DNA of 64,000 nt from Nonomuraea ceibae (GTDB lineage: Bacteria; Actinomycetota; Actinomycetes; Streptosporangiales; Streptosporangiaceae): assembly GCF_019396325.1 (NCBI RefSeq), contig NZ_JAHKRO010000038.1, positions 1 through 64,000 of the forward strand, in the 5' to 3' direction. Below, one piece after another: positions 45,874 through 54,694 of this stretch (positions are counted from its first letter, which is position 1; every line of letters begins with the position of its first letter). A program made the translations under genes and the position numbers. A model generated the notes under the pieces. The model worked only from the letters and a program-made list of their open reading frames with translations, ran no database searches and was not told where the DNA came from.

Positions 45874-47577
45874 CTCTTCACGAGATCCCGTCCGGTTGGG
45901 CGGGATCTCGTCGTTTCCCGGCAGATAGGCGCAGCGGGCCCCCGTCCGCACGGCGGCCCGCAGCTCCACGCCGATGACCGGGTCCGCCTCCGCGATCCGC
46001 GCCAGCGCCCGCCTGACCGCCTTGCCGACGGCGATCCTGGCCCGCTCCCCGCCGCCCGCCCGGTCCTCCTCGACCAGGTCGGCCGCCGGGACCTCCCGGC
46101 CCGGCCGCGCCACCAGGACGGCCAGGTGACGCATGCCGACGCTGTCGGCGACGAGCGTGCGCCGCCCGCCCAGCGTCACCCGCCACTGCCTGCCGTGCGG
46201 CTCGATCCGGCACGCGCCCGGCCCGGCGGGCAGCATCATGCCCAGCTCCCTGGCCTCCTCGGCGGCGGCCGACCGCTCCCGGCGGGCTGCCTCGTCGTCG
46301 AGGCCGTGGCGCAGCGCCAGCGCCTGCGCGAGCCGGTGCCGCGACAGCGCCGCGGCGGGCCGGTGGCCCAGCGCCACGTTGTCGCGCACCGCCGCGCGCA
46401 GCTCCGCCACCGCGCCGTCCACGTCGCCGGTCGTCAGCGCCGCCATCCCCAGCGAGTGCCGCACCGAGCCGAGACACGTCACGCCCGGCCCGGCCACAGC
46501 CGGCAGCCCCGCGTAGGGCGCCAGCAGCTCGCGGGCCCGCGCCGCCGTGCCCGTGTCACGCAGCAGGTACGCGGCCTCGGTCAGGAAGTAGAGCGTCGCC
46601 AGCCAGCTTCCCGAACGCGGCAGGTTCTGGCCGCGCAACCGGGCCAGCACCCCCGCCGCCGTCCGGTGATCGCCGGCCGTCGCGGCGGACACGGCCAGGC
46701 TCGCCGCCACCGCGTGGTCCACCGGGCTGAGCGTCGGCGACCCGGCCAGCTCGCGCAGCGACGGCACCAGCTCGCCCGCCCGCCCTTGGAACCAGCGGAT
46801 GGCGCCGAGCTGCTCGCCGTACCAGCCGGGCGCGTCCACGTGCCCCGCCTCCGCGCCCCGCTGCGCGCACGCGCCCGCCAGCGCCTCCGCCTCCTCGAAC
46901 CGGCCCGCCCGCGTCGCGAGCATCACCTCCGCCGCCCGCGCCACGAACCCGACCGCCAGATGGTCGCCCGCCGCCAGCGCCGCCCGCAGCTCCCGCAGCG
47001 ACGGCTCCGCCTGCGGATCGGCCGCCTTGAACAGGTCGACCGTCCGCCACATCAGCCCCATGAGCAGGTCGCCGCGCCGCCCGGTGCGCGCGGCCACGCC
47101 CGTCAGCTCCGACGCCAGCGCCAGCCGCGTGCCCGCGTGGGCCGGGCCCAGCAGGCAGTGGTGCGCCAGGCTCAGCGCCTCCGCGAGCGCCACCGGGTCA
47201 CCCGCCGCCCTCGCCTCCTCCAGCAGGCGCAGGGTCCCGGCGTGCTCGCCCGCCCGGTAGTCGTCCTCGCCGCGCATCCTGATCCGCAGCCGCAGCGCCA
47301 GCGGGGAGCGCGGGCCGACCAGCGCCAGCGCCCGCCGCTGCCGCGCCCGTACCGTCTCCTGACGCGGGCCCGGCCGGTGCTCCTGCACCCAGATCCCGCC
47401 CAGCCCGAGCGCCGCCCGCGCCAGCGCGGCACGGTCGCCGCTCGCCTCGGCCCGGCCGTGCGCCGCCTCGAAGCAGCGCCGCGCGGCCCGTAAGTCGCCC
47501 TCCTCGTACAGCGCCCGCTCGCCCGCGGTGATCGCGAACGCGCCGTCGTCACAGCGGGCCAGATCCACGCCCCCCAC
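45871..47577 (-). CDS. TPR-repeat regulator-like protein (568 aa)
   Basis: Start GTG 47577 is favoured by GGGAGGTGG at 8 bp; an ATG at 47658 would add a basic segment with no binding site. Residues 10-440 form repeated helix pairs typical of tetratricopeptide repeats (ALYEEGDLRAARRCFEAAH, LAEALSLAHHCLLGPAHA). The last 120 residues, around RRTLVADSVGMRHLAVLV, resemble the C-terminal winged module of actinobacterial TPR regulators. No ATPase motif is present, so it is not a full AfsR or LAL protein. Its stop codon overlaps the 3' end of tRNA-fMet. Confidence 0.7.
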
Positions 47578-47714
47578 CGAACAGCCACCTCCCGGGAACG
47601 CGCGCGCACGCCATCCCAACAGGCCCCCCGCCCCCCGGCGCACACCACGCCTGCGCATCGTCGCACGGGGACGGGCGAAAAGGGTAGGCGCGCAGGTGTC
47701 ATACGCTTGCGCAC

Positions 47715-48191
47715 ATGATTCGCCCCGCCACTCCCGACGACGTGCCCGTGATCAACCAGCTGGTCCGCGACCTGGCCGAATACGAGAAATCCCTGCACGA
47801 GGTCAAGCTCACCGACGAGCGGCTGAAGGACGCGCTGTTCGGCGACTCCCCGGCGGCATACGCCCACGTCGCCGAGAGCGACGGGCAGGTCGTCGGCTTC
47901 GCGCTGTGGTTCCTCAGCTTCTCCACCTGGACCGGGACGTACGGGATCTATCTGGAGGATCTGTACGTTCGGCCGGAGAGCCGGGGCGGCGGGCACGGCA
48001 AGGCGCTCATGACGGAGCTGGCCCGCATCGGCGTCGAGCGCGGCTACGAGCGGTTCGAATGGTCGGTGCTCGACTGGAACCAGCCGTCGATCGACTTCTA
48101 CCGGTCGATCGGCGCCGAGCCGTGCGACGAGTGGATCCGCTACCGGCTCTCGGGCGACGCCCTGACGACCTTCGCCGGTCAGTCCCGGTAG
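47715..48191 (+). CDS. GNAT acetyltransferase (diamine N-acetyltransferase-like)
   Basis: A 158-residue GCN5-related acetyltransferase. Acetyl-CoA binding motif A is LEDLYVRPESRGGGHGKALM; motif B includes WNQPSIDFYRSIGA. The start MIRPATPDDV and the SFSTWTGTYGIYLEDLYV stretch resemble spermidine/diamine acetyltransferases, so a polyamine substrate is a reasonable guess. No ribosome-binding site precedes ATG, and a -10-like CATACG lies about 12 bp before it, so the mRNA may be leaderless. Confidence 0.88.
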   Translation: MIRPATPDDVPVINQLVRDLAEYEKSLHEVKLTDERLKDALFGDSPAAYAHVAESDGQVVGFALWFLSFSTWTGTYGIYLEDLYVRPESRGGGHGKALMTELARIGVERGYERFEWSVLDWNQPSIDFYRSIGAEPCDEWIRYRLSGDALTTFAGQSR

Positions 48192-48195
48192 CCGG

Positions 48196-48906
48196 TCAGT
48201 CCCGGTAGATCGTCAGCTCGTAGGAGTAGCGGTCGGCCCGATAGAGCGACAGCGCGCGCTCGACCGCCCGGCCGCGCGCGTCGTAGGCCGTCCGCTGCAC
48301 CAGGAACGCCGGCGAGAACGCCGCCACCCGCAATTCCCGCGCGTCGGCCGGGTCCAGCACCGTCGCCCTGATCGTCTGCTCGGCCCGGCGCGGGGCCAGC
48401 CCGTGCCCGGCCAGCTCCTCGTACAGCGAGCCGCGCAACGCCTCGCCCAGCGTGCCCGGCACCAGCGCCGACGGCAGGTAGGAGTGCTCCAGGCAGATCG
48501 GCTCGCCGTCGGCCGTACGCACCCGCCGCACGTGCAGCACCTCGGCCGACGGGCTGATGCCCAGCGCGTAGCCGACCTCCGCCCCGGCCGGGATGCGTTC
48601 CTCCGTCACCGCCAGCGACCCCGGCCGCAGCCCCCGCGCCCGCATGTCCTCGCTGAACGAGGTCAGCTCCACCGACTTGGCGATGCGCGGCTCGCTCGCG
48701 AACGTCCCCGAGCCCTGCACCCGGTAGACGCGGCCCTCCCGCTCAAGCTGGTCGAGCACCAGCCGCACCGTCAACCGGCTCGCCCCGAACTCCTCCGCCA
48801 GACTGCGCTCGGTCGGCAGCCGGTCGTGCGGGGCCAGCTCGTCGCCCAGCAGCGAGAGCAGATGCCGGCGCAGCCGTGCCGACTTGCCCTCCGCCTCCTC
48901 GTTCAC
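48196..48906 (-). CDS. GntR-family regulator of the HutC/UTRA type
   Basis: A 236-residue repressor-like protein. The N-terminal winged helix reads LPTERSLAEEFGASRLTVRLVLDQLEREG and GSGTF; the C-terminal UTRA ligand domain has LHVRRVRTADGEPICLEHSYLP. HutC-type regulators bind sugar phosphates or related metabolites. It is transcribed away from nanE and the ROK kinase, and the 96-bp intergenic region carries two copies of ATTGGGCTATAC around an inverted repeat, so it most likely controls amino-sugar catabolism and itself. Confidence 0.92.
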   Translation of the reverse strand: MNEEAEGKSARLRRHLLSLLGDELAPHDRLPTERSLAEEFGASRLTVRLVLDQLEREGRVYRVQGSGTFASEPRIAKSVELTSFSEDMRARGLRPGSLAVTEERIPAGAEVGYALGISPSAEVLHVRRVRTADGEPICLEHSYLPSALVPGTLGEALRGSLYEELAGHGLAPRRAEQTIRATVLDPADARELRVAAFSPAFLVQRTAYDARGRAVERALSLYRADRYSYELTIYRD

Positions 48907-48931
48907 AGCGGGCAGTCTAGCCCTCCCCAGA

Positions 48932-48998
48932 ATTGGGCTATACCATTTCGCCGAGCGAATCCCCCTTGTCGTGGGGGATCAGGTGGATTGGGCTATAC
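48932..48998. promoter_or_regulatory. Divergent GntR-nanE operator: twin ATTGGGCTATAC repeats
   Basis: ATTGGGCTATAC occurs at 48932-48943 and 48987-48998, 55 bp apart in the same orientation. Midway lies a perfect inverted repeat ATCCCCC (48959-48965) and GGGGGAT (48973-48979). The right copy ends 4 bp before the nanE ATG and includes a TATAC that could act as a -10, making nanE mRNA nearly leaderless and the promoter directly repressible. Confidence 0.65.
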
Positions 48999-49002
48999 AA
49001 CC

Positions 49003-49662
49003 ATGCTGGAACAGATCCGGGGCGGCCTCGTCGTCTCCTGCCAGGCGCCCGACGGGCACCCGCTGCGCGACCCCGAGACCATCGCCCGGCTCGCCCGCTG
49101 CGCCGAACTCGGCGGCGCAGCCGGGCTCCGGATCAACTCCGCCGCCGACATCCGCGCCGTCCGGCGCCACACCGCGCTCCCGGTCATCGGCCTGCACAAG
49201 ATCCCGTACGCGCACCGCCACCTCATCACCCCCACCCTCGGCCTCGCCCGCGACCTGGCGGCGGCCGGGGCCGCGATGGTCGCCGTCGATTTGACCCGCG
49301 AATCGCCCGCCGACGCCGAGCTGGTCGCGGCCGTGCGCGCGTTCGTGCCCGTGATGGCCGACGTCTCCACCCTCGACGAGGGCCTCGCCGCCTGGGACGC
49401 GGGCGCCGCCGTGGTCGGCACCACCCTGTCCGGCTACACCGCCGCCCAGCTCCCCACGCCCGACGACCCCGACCTCGCCCTCGTCGCCGCCCTCGCCGGG
49501 CACGGCGTGCGGGTCGTCGCCGAGGGGCGCTACCGGACCGAGGACCAGGTACGGCGCGCGTTCGAGGCCGGGGCGTGGGCCGTCGTGGCCGGCGGCGCGA
49601 TCACCGACCCGGTGTCCCTCACCGCCCGCCTCACCCACGCCACCCCGGCAGCCTCCCGATGA
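49003..49662 (+). CDS. nanE: N-acetylmannosamine-6-phosphate 2-epimerase
   Basis: A 219-residue TIM-barrel protein of the NanE family. It starts MLEQIRGGLVVSCQAPDGHP, the usual NanE opening, followed by GLRINSAADIRAVR, the active-site Lys in IGLHKIPY, AMVAVDLTRE, VVGTTLSGYT and AVVAGGAITDP. It converts ManNAc-6-P to GlcNAc-6-P in sialic acid or ManNAc use. ATG 49003 lacks a Shine-Dalgarno and abuts the operator. It overlaps the ROK kinase by ATGA. No nanA lyase or sugar transporter is present nearby. Confidence 0.93.
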   Translation: MLEQIRGGLVVSCQAPDGHPLRDPETIARLARCAELGGAAGLRINSAADIRAVRRHTALPVIGLHKIPYAHRHLITPTLGLARDLAAAGAAMVAVDLTRESPADAELVAAVRAFVPVMADVSTLDEGLAAWDAGAAVVGTTLSGYTAAQLPTPDDPDLALVAALAGHGVRVVAEGRYRTEDQVRRAFEAGAWAVVAGGAITDPVSLTARLTHATPAASR

Positions 49663-50696
49663 CGGCGAACCGGCCAGGCGACCTGTCCTGGGACCGCGGT
49701 GGGGAGCCGGGCATTCGTTCCGAGGCGCCCGGCGTCGGCTCCCGGGCTTTCAGTGATGGTGGCGGGGCGCTGGCCGTGGCGGTGGACATCGGCGGCACCA
49801 AGATCGCGGCCGGGCTGGTGGACGCCGCCGGGCGGCTGACCGGCGAGCGGCGCACGCCCACCCCGGCGGCCGACGGCGGCGAGGCCATCATGGCAGCCGT
49901 CCTGGACTGCGTCCGGCCCCTGCTGGCCCTCGGCGGTGACCGGGTGGTGGCGTGCGGCATCGCGACGGCCGGCGTGGTCGACGCCGGCGGACGCATCTCC
50001 AGCGCCACCGACCTGCTCACCGGCTGGGCCGGCACCGACGTCAGGTCCATCGCCGGGCACGCCCTCGGCCTTCCGGTGGCCGTGGTGAACGACTGCCACG
50101 CCGCCGGAACCGCCGAAGCCCGCCTCGGCGCCGCCCGGGGCGCCCGCACTGCCCTGGTCGTCGCCGTCGGCACCGGCATCGGCGGCGCCCTGGTGACCGG
50201 CGGCACCACGTACCCCGGCCCCACGGGCACCGCGGGCGCCCTCGGCCACCTCCCCGCCCCGGCCTCCGCCCTGGTCGCCGGTCGCAAGTGCTCGTGCGGC
50301 GCGACGGACCACATCGAAGCCCACGCCTCAGGCCCCGCGATCGAGCGCACGTACCACGAACTGACAGGCCGCGAGCTGACCGGCGACCGCCTCGATTTGG
50401 CCGCCATCGCCGCCCTGGCCCGATCCGGCGACCCGCGCGCCACCCAGGTGATCACCACCGCCGCGACCCTCCTGGGCCGTACGCTCGCGGGCGCCGCCAA
50501 CCTCCTGGACCCCGACGTGATCGTGATCGCGGGCGGTGTCTCGCGACTCGGCCCCCTCCTGCTGGACCCGCTCCGCCTGGCCTACCGCGCCGACGCCCTG
50601 CCCGGCCCCCGCCGCGCCCCGATCCACCCGGCGGCCCTCACCGACCAGGCGGGCCTCATCGGCGCCGGCCTGACCGCCCTCCCCCCACCCTCCTGA
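49659..50696 (+). CDS. ROK-family sugar kinase, likely N-acetylmannosamine kinase
   Basis: A 345-residue ROK protein coupled to nanE by ATGA. After an extra 36-residue N-terminus, the ATP motif VDIGGTKIAAGLVD appears, then NDCHAAGTAEA with the catalytic Asp, GTGIGGALV, and the zinc-region variant KCSCGATDHIEAHASGPAI, in which one of the usual Cys residues is missing. Position next to nanE makes NanK activity the best guess; a glucokinase-type role cannot be excluded. A later GTG before AVAVDIGGT is a possible start. Confidence 0.85.
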   Translation: MTANRPGDLSWDRGGEPGIRSEAPGVGSRAFSDGGGALAVAVDIGGTKIAAGLVDAAGRLTGERRTPTPAADGGEAIMAAVLDCVRPLLALGGDRVVACGIATAGVVDAGGRISSATDLLTGWAGTDVRSIAGHALGLPVAVVNDCHAAGTAEARLGAARGARTALVVAVGTGIGGALVTGGTTYPGPTGTAGALGHLPAPASALVAGRKCSCGATDHIEAHASGPAIERTYHELTGRELTGDRLDLAAIAALARSGDPRATQVITTAATLLGRTLAGAANLLDPDVIVIAGGVSRLGPLLLDPLRLAYRADALPGPRRAPIHPAALTDQAGLIGAGLTALPPPS

Positions 50697-50744
50697 CCAG
50701 CCCGTCCTGGCCGCAGCAGGCCGAGATCCGGGCAACCACCCGCC

Positions 50745-50819
50745 CGTACGGACCGCGCGCGTACGGACCGCCCCCCGTACGTACGAGCTCTCGTCCGTAC
50801 GGGGGCGCGCGCCCGTACG
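50745..50819. repeat. Cluster of six CGTACG palindromes
   Basis: CGTACG occurs at 50745, 50760, 50776, 50780 (overlapping), 50796 and 50814 within 75 bp, set in alternating CCGTACGGACCG and GTCCGTACGG units with GCGCGC runs between. The units can pair with one another to form long hairpins. The region lies in the 248-bp gap between the ROK gene and a membrane protein gene and has no coding pattern. Confidence 0.85.
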
Positions 50820-50944
50820 GACCGCCCCGCGCCTCGTGGGCCGCCCCCGCGCCGAGCTCGCCCGAACGGTCGTCTCCCAGGGGCGGCTCCCGTAGCTGCG
50901 GACGGGCCTCGGCGGGGCGTGGTGGCGGCCCGGGGCCGGTTAGG

Positions 50945-51871
50945 ATGCCGCGCATGCCGCGTCCCCCCGCTCTTCGGCTGGCTGCCGGGCTGCTCGCCGT
51001 GTTCTGGCTGGGTCTCGCCGGCGGCGCCGTGCTCGTGTGGGGGACCGCCGCCGCGCCGTTCGAGATCTTCGCCGGGGTGTTCTGGAGCTCGGTCTGGTGC
51101 TTCTGGCTCGCCCGGGTGTGGCTGGGCGGGCCGATGGCGATCGGGCTGATGCGCGTGGCGGTGCTCGGGATCGGCTCGGTCCTGCTCGTGGGCGCGGTGC
51201 TCGCCGCAGGGATCTCCGGTGGCGGGGTGTATCCGTCGCAGGGGATCGGGGCCGGGGCCGCGCTGTGCGGCGTCGCGGGCGGGCTGCTGCTGGGGCGCGA
51301 GGACGTCAAGCGGTGGAGCCGTTCCACGACCAGGGTGCGGGTGGTGCGGCAGCCGCCTGACGGGACCGCGTTCGACCTGCGGGGCGCCGCGCTCAGGCAG
51401 GGCCGGGGGATGTTCGGCTGCCTGATGCTCGTCATCTCCGTCGCCGTGCTGGTCGTCGTCGGGGTGATCGGCGCGACGCTGCCCGAGGACCGGGGGGTGG
51501 ACGCGCCGGACTACCTCGCGTTCATGGCCGGCGTGGTGCTCGTCGTGATCATCGGCATCGCCGGATATATCCGGATCAATCTGCGCGCCAAGGCCCTGGG
51601 CGTCCTGACCGTCACCGAACGCGGCATCAACGAGCACCCCTGGCCCAGAATCCGTTCGGCCGCCCTCTCGTACACCGGCGAAGCGAAGACCGTCGACGGC
51701 GTCCGCCGCTACCCGGGGGCCCGGCTCGACCTGTCGTTCCACGACGAGCCCGGCGAGCGCCACCTCGCCCTGCCCGGCGACGCCCACCTGCACGGCTCGA
51801 TCGCGGCGGCCCTGGCCACGCACTGCCCCGAGGGCACGTTCCTGGGCTGGGTGCCACGTACCACCCGATGA
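50945..51871 (+). CDS. Polytopic membrane protein of unknown function (308 aa)
   Basis: About six hydrophobic segments (residues 10-35, 40-60, 66-92, 97-115, 160-180, 192-212) with a basic cytosolic loop DVKRWSRSTTRVRVVRQPP, followed by a soluble C-terminal 90 residues (GVLTVTERGINEHPWPRIRSAALSYTGEA) resembling a PH-like or DUF domain. No family was recognised. ATG 50945 or ATG 50954 are possible starts. It appears to be a single-gene unit. Confidence 0.7.
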   Translation: MPRMPRPPALRLAAGLLAVFWLGLAGGAVLVWGTAAAPFEIFAGVFWSSVWCFWLARVWLGGPMAIGLMRVAVLGIGSVLLVGAVLAAGISGGGVYPSQGIGAGAALCGVAGGLLLGREDVKRWSRSTTRVRVVRQPPDGTAFDLRGAALRQGRGMFGCLMLVISVAVLVVVGVIGATLPEDRGVDAPDYLAFMAGVVLVVIIGIAGYIRINLRAKALGVLTVTERGINEHPWPRIRSAALSYTGEAKTVDGVRRYPGARLDLSFHDEPGERHLALPGDAHLHGSIAAALATHCPEGTFLGWVPRTTR

Positions 51872-51987
51872 CCGTCCGCGCCGGGCCGGTGACCGTGCCG
51901 CCGCGTCGCCCCCGCCCGCCACCTCGGCAGACGCGGAACCGACCGGCTCCGCCACGCCCTGACCCGCCTCCGCGAGATCACCGACCC

Positions 51988-52611
51988 CTACCGCTGACCT
52001 TCCTCCAGAGCCGCCTCGATGCCCGCGACGAGCGTGCGCAGGCCGTGCTCGAACGCCTCTTCACCCAGCGGGCTGTCCCCTTCGCGCAGCGCCGCCGCCA
52101 GCGTCTCGCCGGGCGGCCCGGCCGGCTGCCCGCTCTCGGGGCGTTCCGCCTGCTCCTGCAGCACGAACCCGTTGACGTAGTGGGTGACGTGGGTGATCGC
52201 CCGCAACGCGAGCACCGGCCCGAACCCGCGCCTGACCAGCTCCGCCAGCTCCTCGTCGAACCTCGCGACCGTCTCCGCGCCGAGCCGCGTGGCCCCGGCG
52301 ACGATGCGGGCGCTGTCGCGGTGCGCGAGCAGGCAGCGCCGGTACGCGCGGGCGCGCCGGGCCAGCCACTCCTGCCACGTCTCGTCCGCGCCCGGCGGCC
52401 CCATGCCCGCCGCCAGCACGATCGCGTCGGCCATCCCGTCCAGAAGCTCCTGCTTGGTGCGGATGTGCCAGTAGAGCGCCGGTGACCGCACGCCCAGCTC
52501 GGCGGCCAGCCTGCGCACGGTCAGCCCGTCGAGCCCGACCTCGTCCAGCAGCCGCAACGCGGTCTCGACCAGCACCTGTGGGGACAGCGCGCCCCGCCTG
52601 TTCTCGCCCAT
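51988..52611 (-). CDS. TetR-family transcriptional repressor
   Basis: A 207-residue protein. The helix-turn-helix lies in VRRLAAELGVRSPALYWHIRTKQELLDGM, close to that of TetR itself, and the C-terminal ligand domain has the TetR class layout (ITHVTHYVNGFVLQEQ). It is divergent from an alpha/beta hydrolase gene, and twin palindromes TTAGCnnnGCTAA lie between the starts, a classic autoregulated repressor-target pair. The inducer is unknown. Confidence 0.93.
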   Translation of the reverse strand: MGENRRGALSPQVLVETALRLLDEVGLDGLTVRRLAAELGVRSPALYWHIRTKQELLDGMADAIVLAAGMGPPGADETWQEWLARRARAYRRCLLAHRDSARIVAGATRLGAETVARFDEELAELVRRGFGPVLALRAITHVTHYVNGFVLQEQAERPESGQPAGPPGETLAAALREGDSPLGEEAFEHGLRTLVAGIEAALEEGQR

Positions 52612-52623
52612 CGACGCCCTACC

Positions 52624-52657
52624 TTAGCAATGCTAAAGTCGCCCTTAGCGTTGCTAA
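52624..52657. promoter_or_regulatory. Twin TetR operators TTAGCnnnGCTAA
   Basis: TTAGCAATGCTAA (52624-52636) is a perfect palindrome with a one-base centre; TTAGCGTTGCTAA (52645-52657) keeps the same 5-bp arms. Centres are 21 bp apart, two helical turns, so two dimers would bind the same face. The sites lie between the starts of the repressor (52611) and the hydrolase (52667), the right one overlapping the hydrolase binding site AAGGAGG. Confidence 0.88.
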
Positions 52658-52666
52658 GGAGGCACC

Positions 52667-53473
52667 GTGCTCACCATCCCCACCCCCGACGGCGCCGGCA
52701 TACACGCCACCGACGAGGGCCGTGGCCCCGCCGTCCTCGTGGTGCACGCGGGCCTGGACGACGGTTCGCAATGGCACAAGGTCGCCCGCCTGCTCAGCCC
52801 CCGCCACCGGGTCGTCCGGATCCACCGCCGCCAGTACCGCCTCGACCTGCGCCCCCGCTGCACCATGGCCCAGGAGGCCGACGACGTCCGCGTGGCGGCG
52901 GCGGCACTCGGCGGCCCGGTGCTGCTCGCCGGCCACTCCTCCGGCGGCGTCGCCGTCCTGGAGGCGCTCGCCGCCGCCCCCGGCGCGTTCGCGGGCGCGG
53001 TCCTCTACGAACCCCCCATCGTCACCGGCCCCCCGCTCGGCGGCGAGGCCACCGCCCGCACCCGCGCCCTCGCCGACGCCGGCCGCCCCGGCAAGGCCAT
53101 CGAGATCTTCGTCCGCGACGTCGTCGGCATCCCGCCGTTCGCCTCCCGCCTCGTCGGCCTGTACGTGGCGGCCGCGCCCAGGATGCGGGCCCTGGCGCCC
53201 CGGCAGATCGACGACCTCGAGGCGATCGACGACCTCGGCGACCGCCTCGACGCGTACGCCGCCATCGACGCCCCCGTCGTCCTGCTCGGCGGCGACCGCA
53301 GCCCCGCCCACCTGGCCGCCCGCCTCGACGCCCTCGAACGCCGCCTCCCGAACGCCCGCCGCGTCACCCTGCGCGGCCAGGGACACAGCGCCCACCTCCG
53401 CGCCCCGGCCGAGGTCGCCCACGTCATCGAAACCCTCGCCACGGAAGTCCTCACCGCCCCCGGGAATGCGTAG
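52667..53473 (+). CDS. Alpha/beta hydrolase under TetR control
   Basis: A 268-residue hydrolase starting at GTG 52667 with AAGGAGG upstream. Nucleophile elbow GHSSGG, oxyanion region VVHAGLDDGSQW, late Asp in LGGDRSPAH and the catalytic His in GQGHSAHL give a full triad. The small soluble esterase type resembles those regulated by TetR repressors that respond to their own substrate. Substrate unknown. Confidence 0.9.
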   Translation: MLTIPTPDGAGIHATDEGRGPAVLVVHAGLDDGSQWHKVARLLSPRHRVVRIHRRQYRLDLRPRCTMAQEADDVRVAAAALGGPVLLAGHSSGGVAVLEALAAAPGAFAGAVLYEPPIVTGPPLGGEATARTRALADAGRPGKAIEIFVRDVVGIPPFASRLVGLYVAAAPRMRALAPRQIDDLEAIDDLGDRLDAYAAIDAPVVLLGGDRSPAHLAARLDALERRLPNARRVTLRGQGHSAHLRAPAEVAHVIETLATEVLTAPGNA

Positions 53474-53562
53474 GCCCCAGGAGCCGGCTCCGCAGCGAGC
53501 CGATCGCAACGTAGCCATGCACCGGCGCCCGGGTCGGCCGAGTGTGTCGCGCTGCCGGGGGA

Positions 53563-54114
53563 TCAGCGCCAGGGGGTCCAGGCGGGGTGGAGGGGGATGC
53601 CGTCCACCAGGTTCGCGCCCCTGTGGACGTGCACGGTCGCGGGCTCGTCGCCCAGGACGCCCACGAGGCAGAAATGCAGCGGCGAGATCTCCTGCACGGC
53701 GCGCGACGACGCCGTCTCGCAGACGACCGAGGTGACCGAGGCGGAGAGCCGGAGCTCGAACAGGCGCAGCGGAGCCTCCGCACCACCCCTGAAATCTTGG
53801 TCCGAGATCCACGTCTCGGCCATGCCGAGCAGCGCCGCGTCCGGCGGGCCGGGGGAGGGGGAGAAGACGTCCGGGTAGCCGCTGGAGCCGGAGGAGACGC
53901 CCAGGTCCCGCCAGGCGCCCTCGTCCGTGCGCACTGCGACGGCGACGTCCGAGGCCAGCACGCCGTCACGCCTGTGCCGTACGGAGAGCACCGCGCCGAG
54001 CCCCTCGGCGCTCCGCCACCTCGCGACCGCCACCACCGAACCAGGCTGAGGCAGCCGCGCGGGCGGCAGCGTGGCGGCGACGAGAGCCGCGGTCAGGGGT
54101 GAGGTGTGTGGCAT
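53563..54114 (-). CDS. Hypothetical protein (183 aa)
   Basis: Start ATG 54114 (MPHTSPLTAALVAATLPP). No domain was recognised. Good third-position GC bias and a mix of hydrophobic beta-like stretches (GSVVAVARWRS, DVAVAVRTDEGAW, PLRLFELRLSASVTSVV, PATVHVHRGANLVDGIPL) argue for a real soluble protein. The longer frame to 54249 passes through a weakly biased region and is not chosen. Confidence 0.6.
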   Translation of the reverse strand: MPHTSPLTAALVAATLPPARLPQPGSVVAVARWRSAEGLGAVLSVRHRRDGVLASDVAVAVRTDEGAWRDLGVSSGSSGYPDVFSPSPGPPDAALLGMAETWISDQDFRGGAEAPLRLFELRLSASVTSVVCETASSRAVQEISPLHFCLVGVLGDEPATVHVHRGANLVDGIPLHPAWTPWR

Positions 54115-54373
54115 CGCTGTGTCCCGCCAGGTTTGGTTCCACGAGCAACGGACAATCATGCCAGGGAGTCCGAGGCCGTGATCTTGCGGGAGCGGGTAGG
54201 TCTCGTCCCGGGTATGCGGGTTCGACGCCTGCCGTGCCGAATCGGCCAAGGGTGCGGCGAAAGCCGGGAAGACGTCCGAACGAAGTGAGGTCCTTGGGGG
54301 TTGGCGACCACGGAATCGGTCAGCGGGTGGGGGAGCAGGCCATGTCCGGTGAAGGACATGGCCTGCCTGGTGT

Positions 54374-54670
54374 TCACACGCCGGCGCCTGCCCGGATCCT
54401 CTCCGACTGGCGGCCGGTGTGGCCGTACATCTCCTCCTCCGTCTGCGCGTCCGGCCCGTGGGTCTCCTCGATGCGGAGCGCCACGCCCATGCAGAACAGC
54501 GTCGGTGCCCACTGGCCGATGAAGATCCCCCACCGGTCGGCGCGGTCCATGCCCGCGTTCTCGACGTTCTTGGACGTCATCCAGGTGGCGAAGGCCAGCC
54601 CAATGGAAGCGATACCGGCCAGATAGCAGTGGTTTGACTTAATGCCCATCTTGTGGAGCGTTTTGATCAT
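54374..54670 (-). CDS. Small membrane protein (98 aa)
   Basis: ATG 54670 is preceded by GGGGGGAAT, a good binding site. Two hydrophobic helices (LAGIASIGLAFATWMT and GIFIGQWAPTLFCMGVAL) are joined by a polar turn, and the C-terminal tail is charged (EETHGPDAQTEEE). Codon GC is lower than in neighbours, suggesting recent acquisition or weak constraint. The 259 bp beyond it to 54115 hold no gene I can support. Confidence 0.65.
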   Translation of the reverse strand: MIKTLHKMGIKSNHCYLAGIASIGLAFATWMTSKNVENAGMDRADRWGIFIGQWAPTLFCMGVALRIEETHGPDAQTEEEMYGHTGRQSERIRAGAGV

Positions 54671-54694
54671 GATTCCCCCCTTGCTGTGATGCTG

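Noticed and set aside
54190..54241. A tRNA-like T arm (GCGGG-TTCGACG-CCTGC)
   Set aside because: No matching acceptor strand or anticodon arm at the right distance, so no cloverleaf can be formed.
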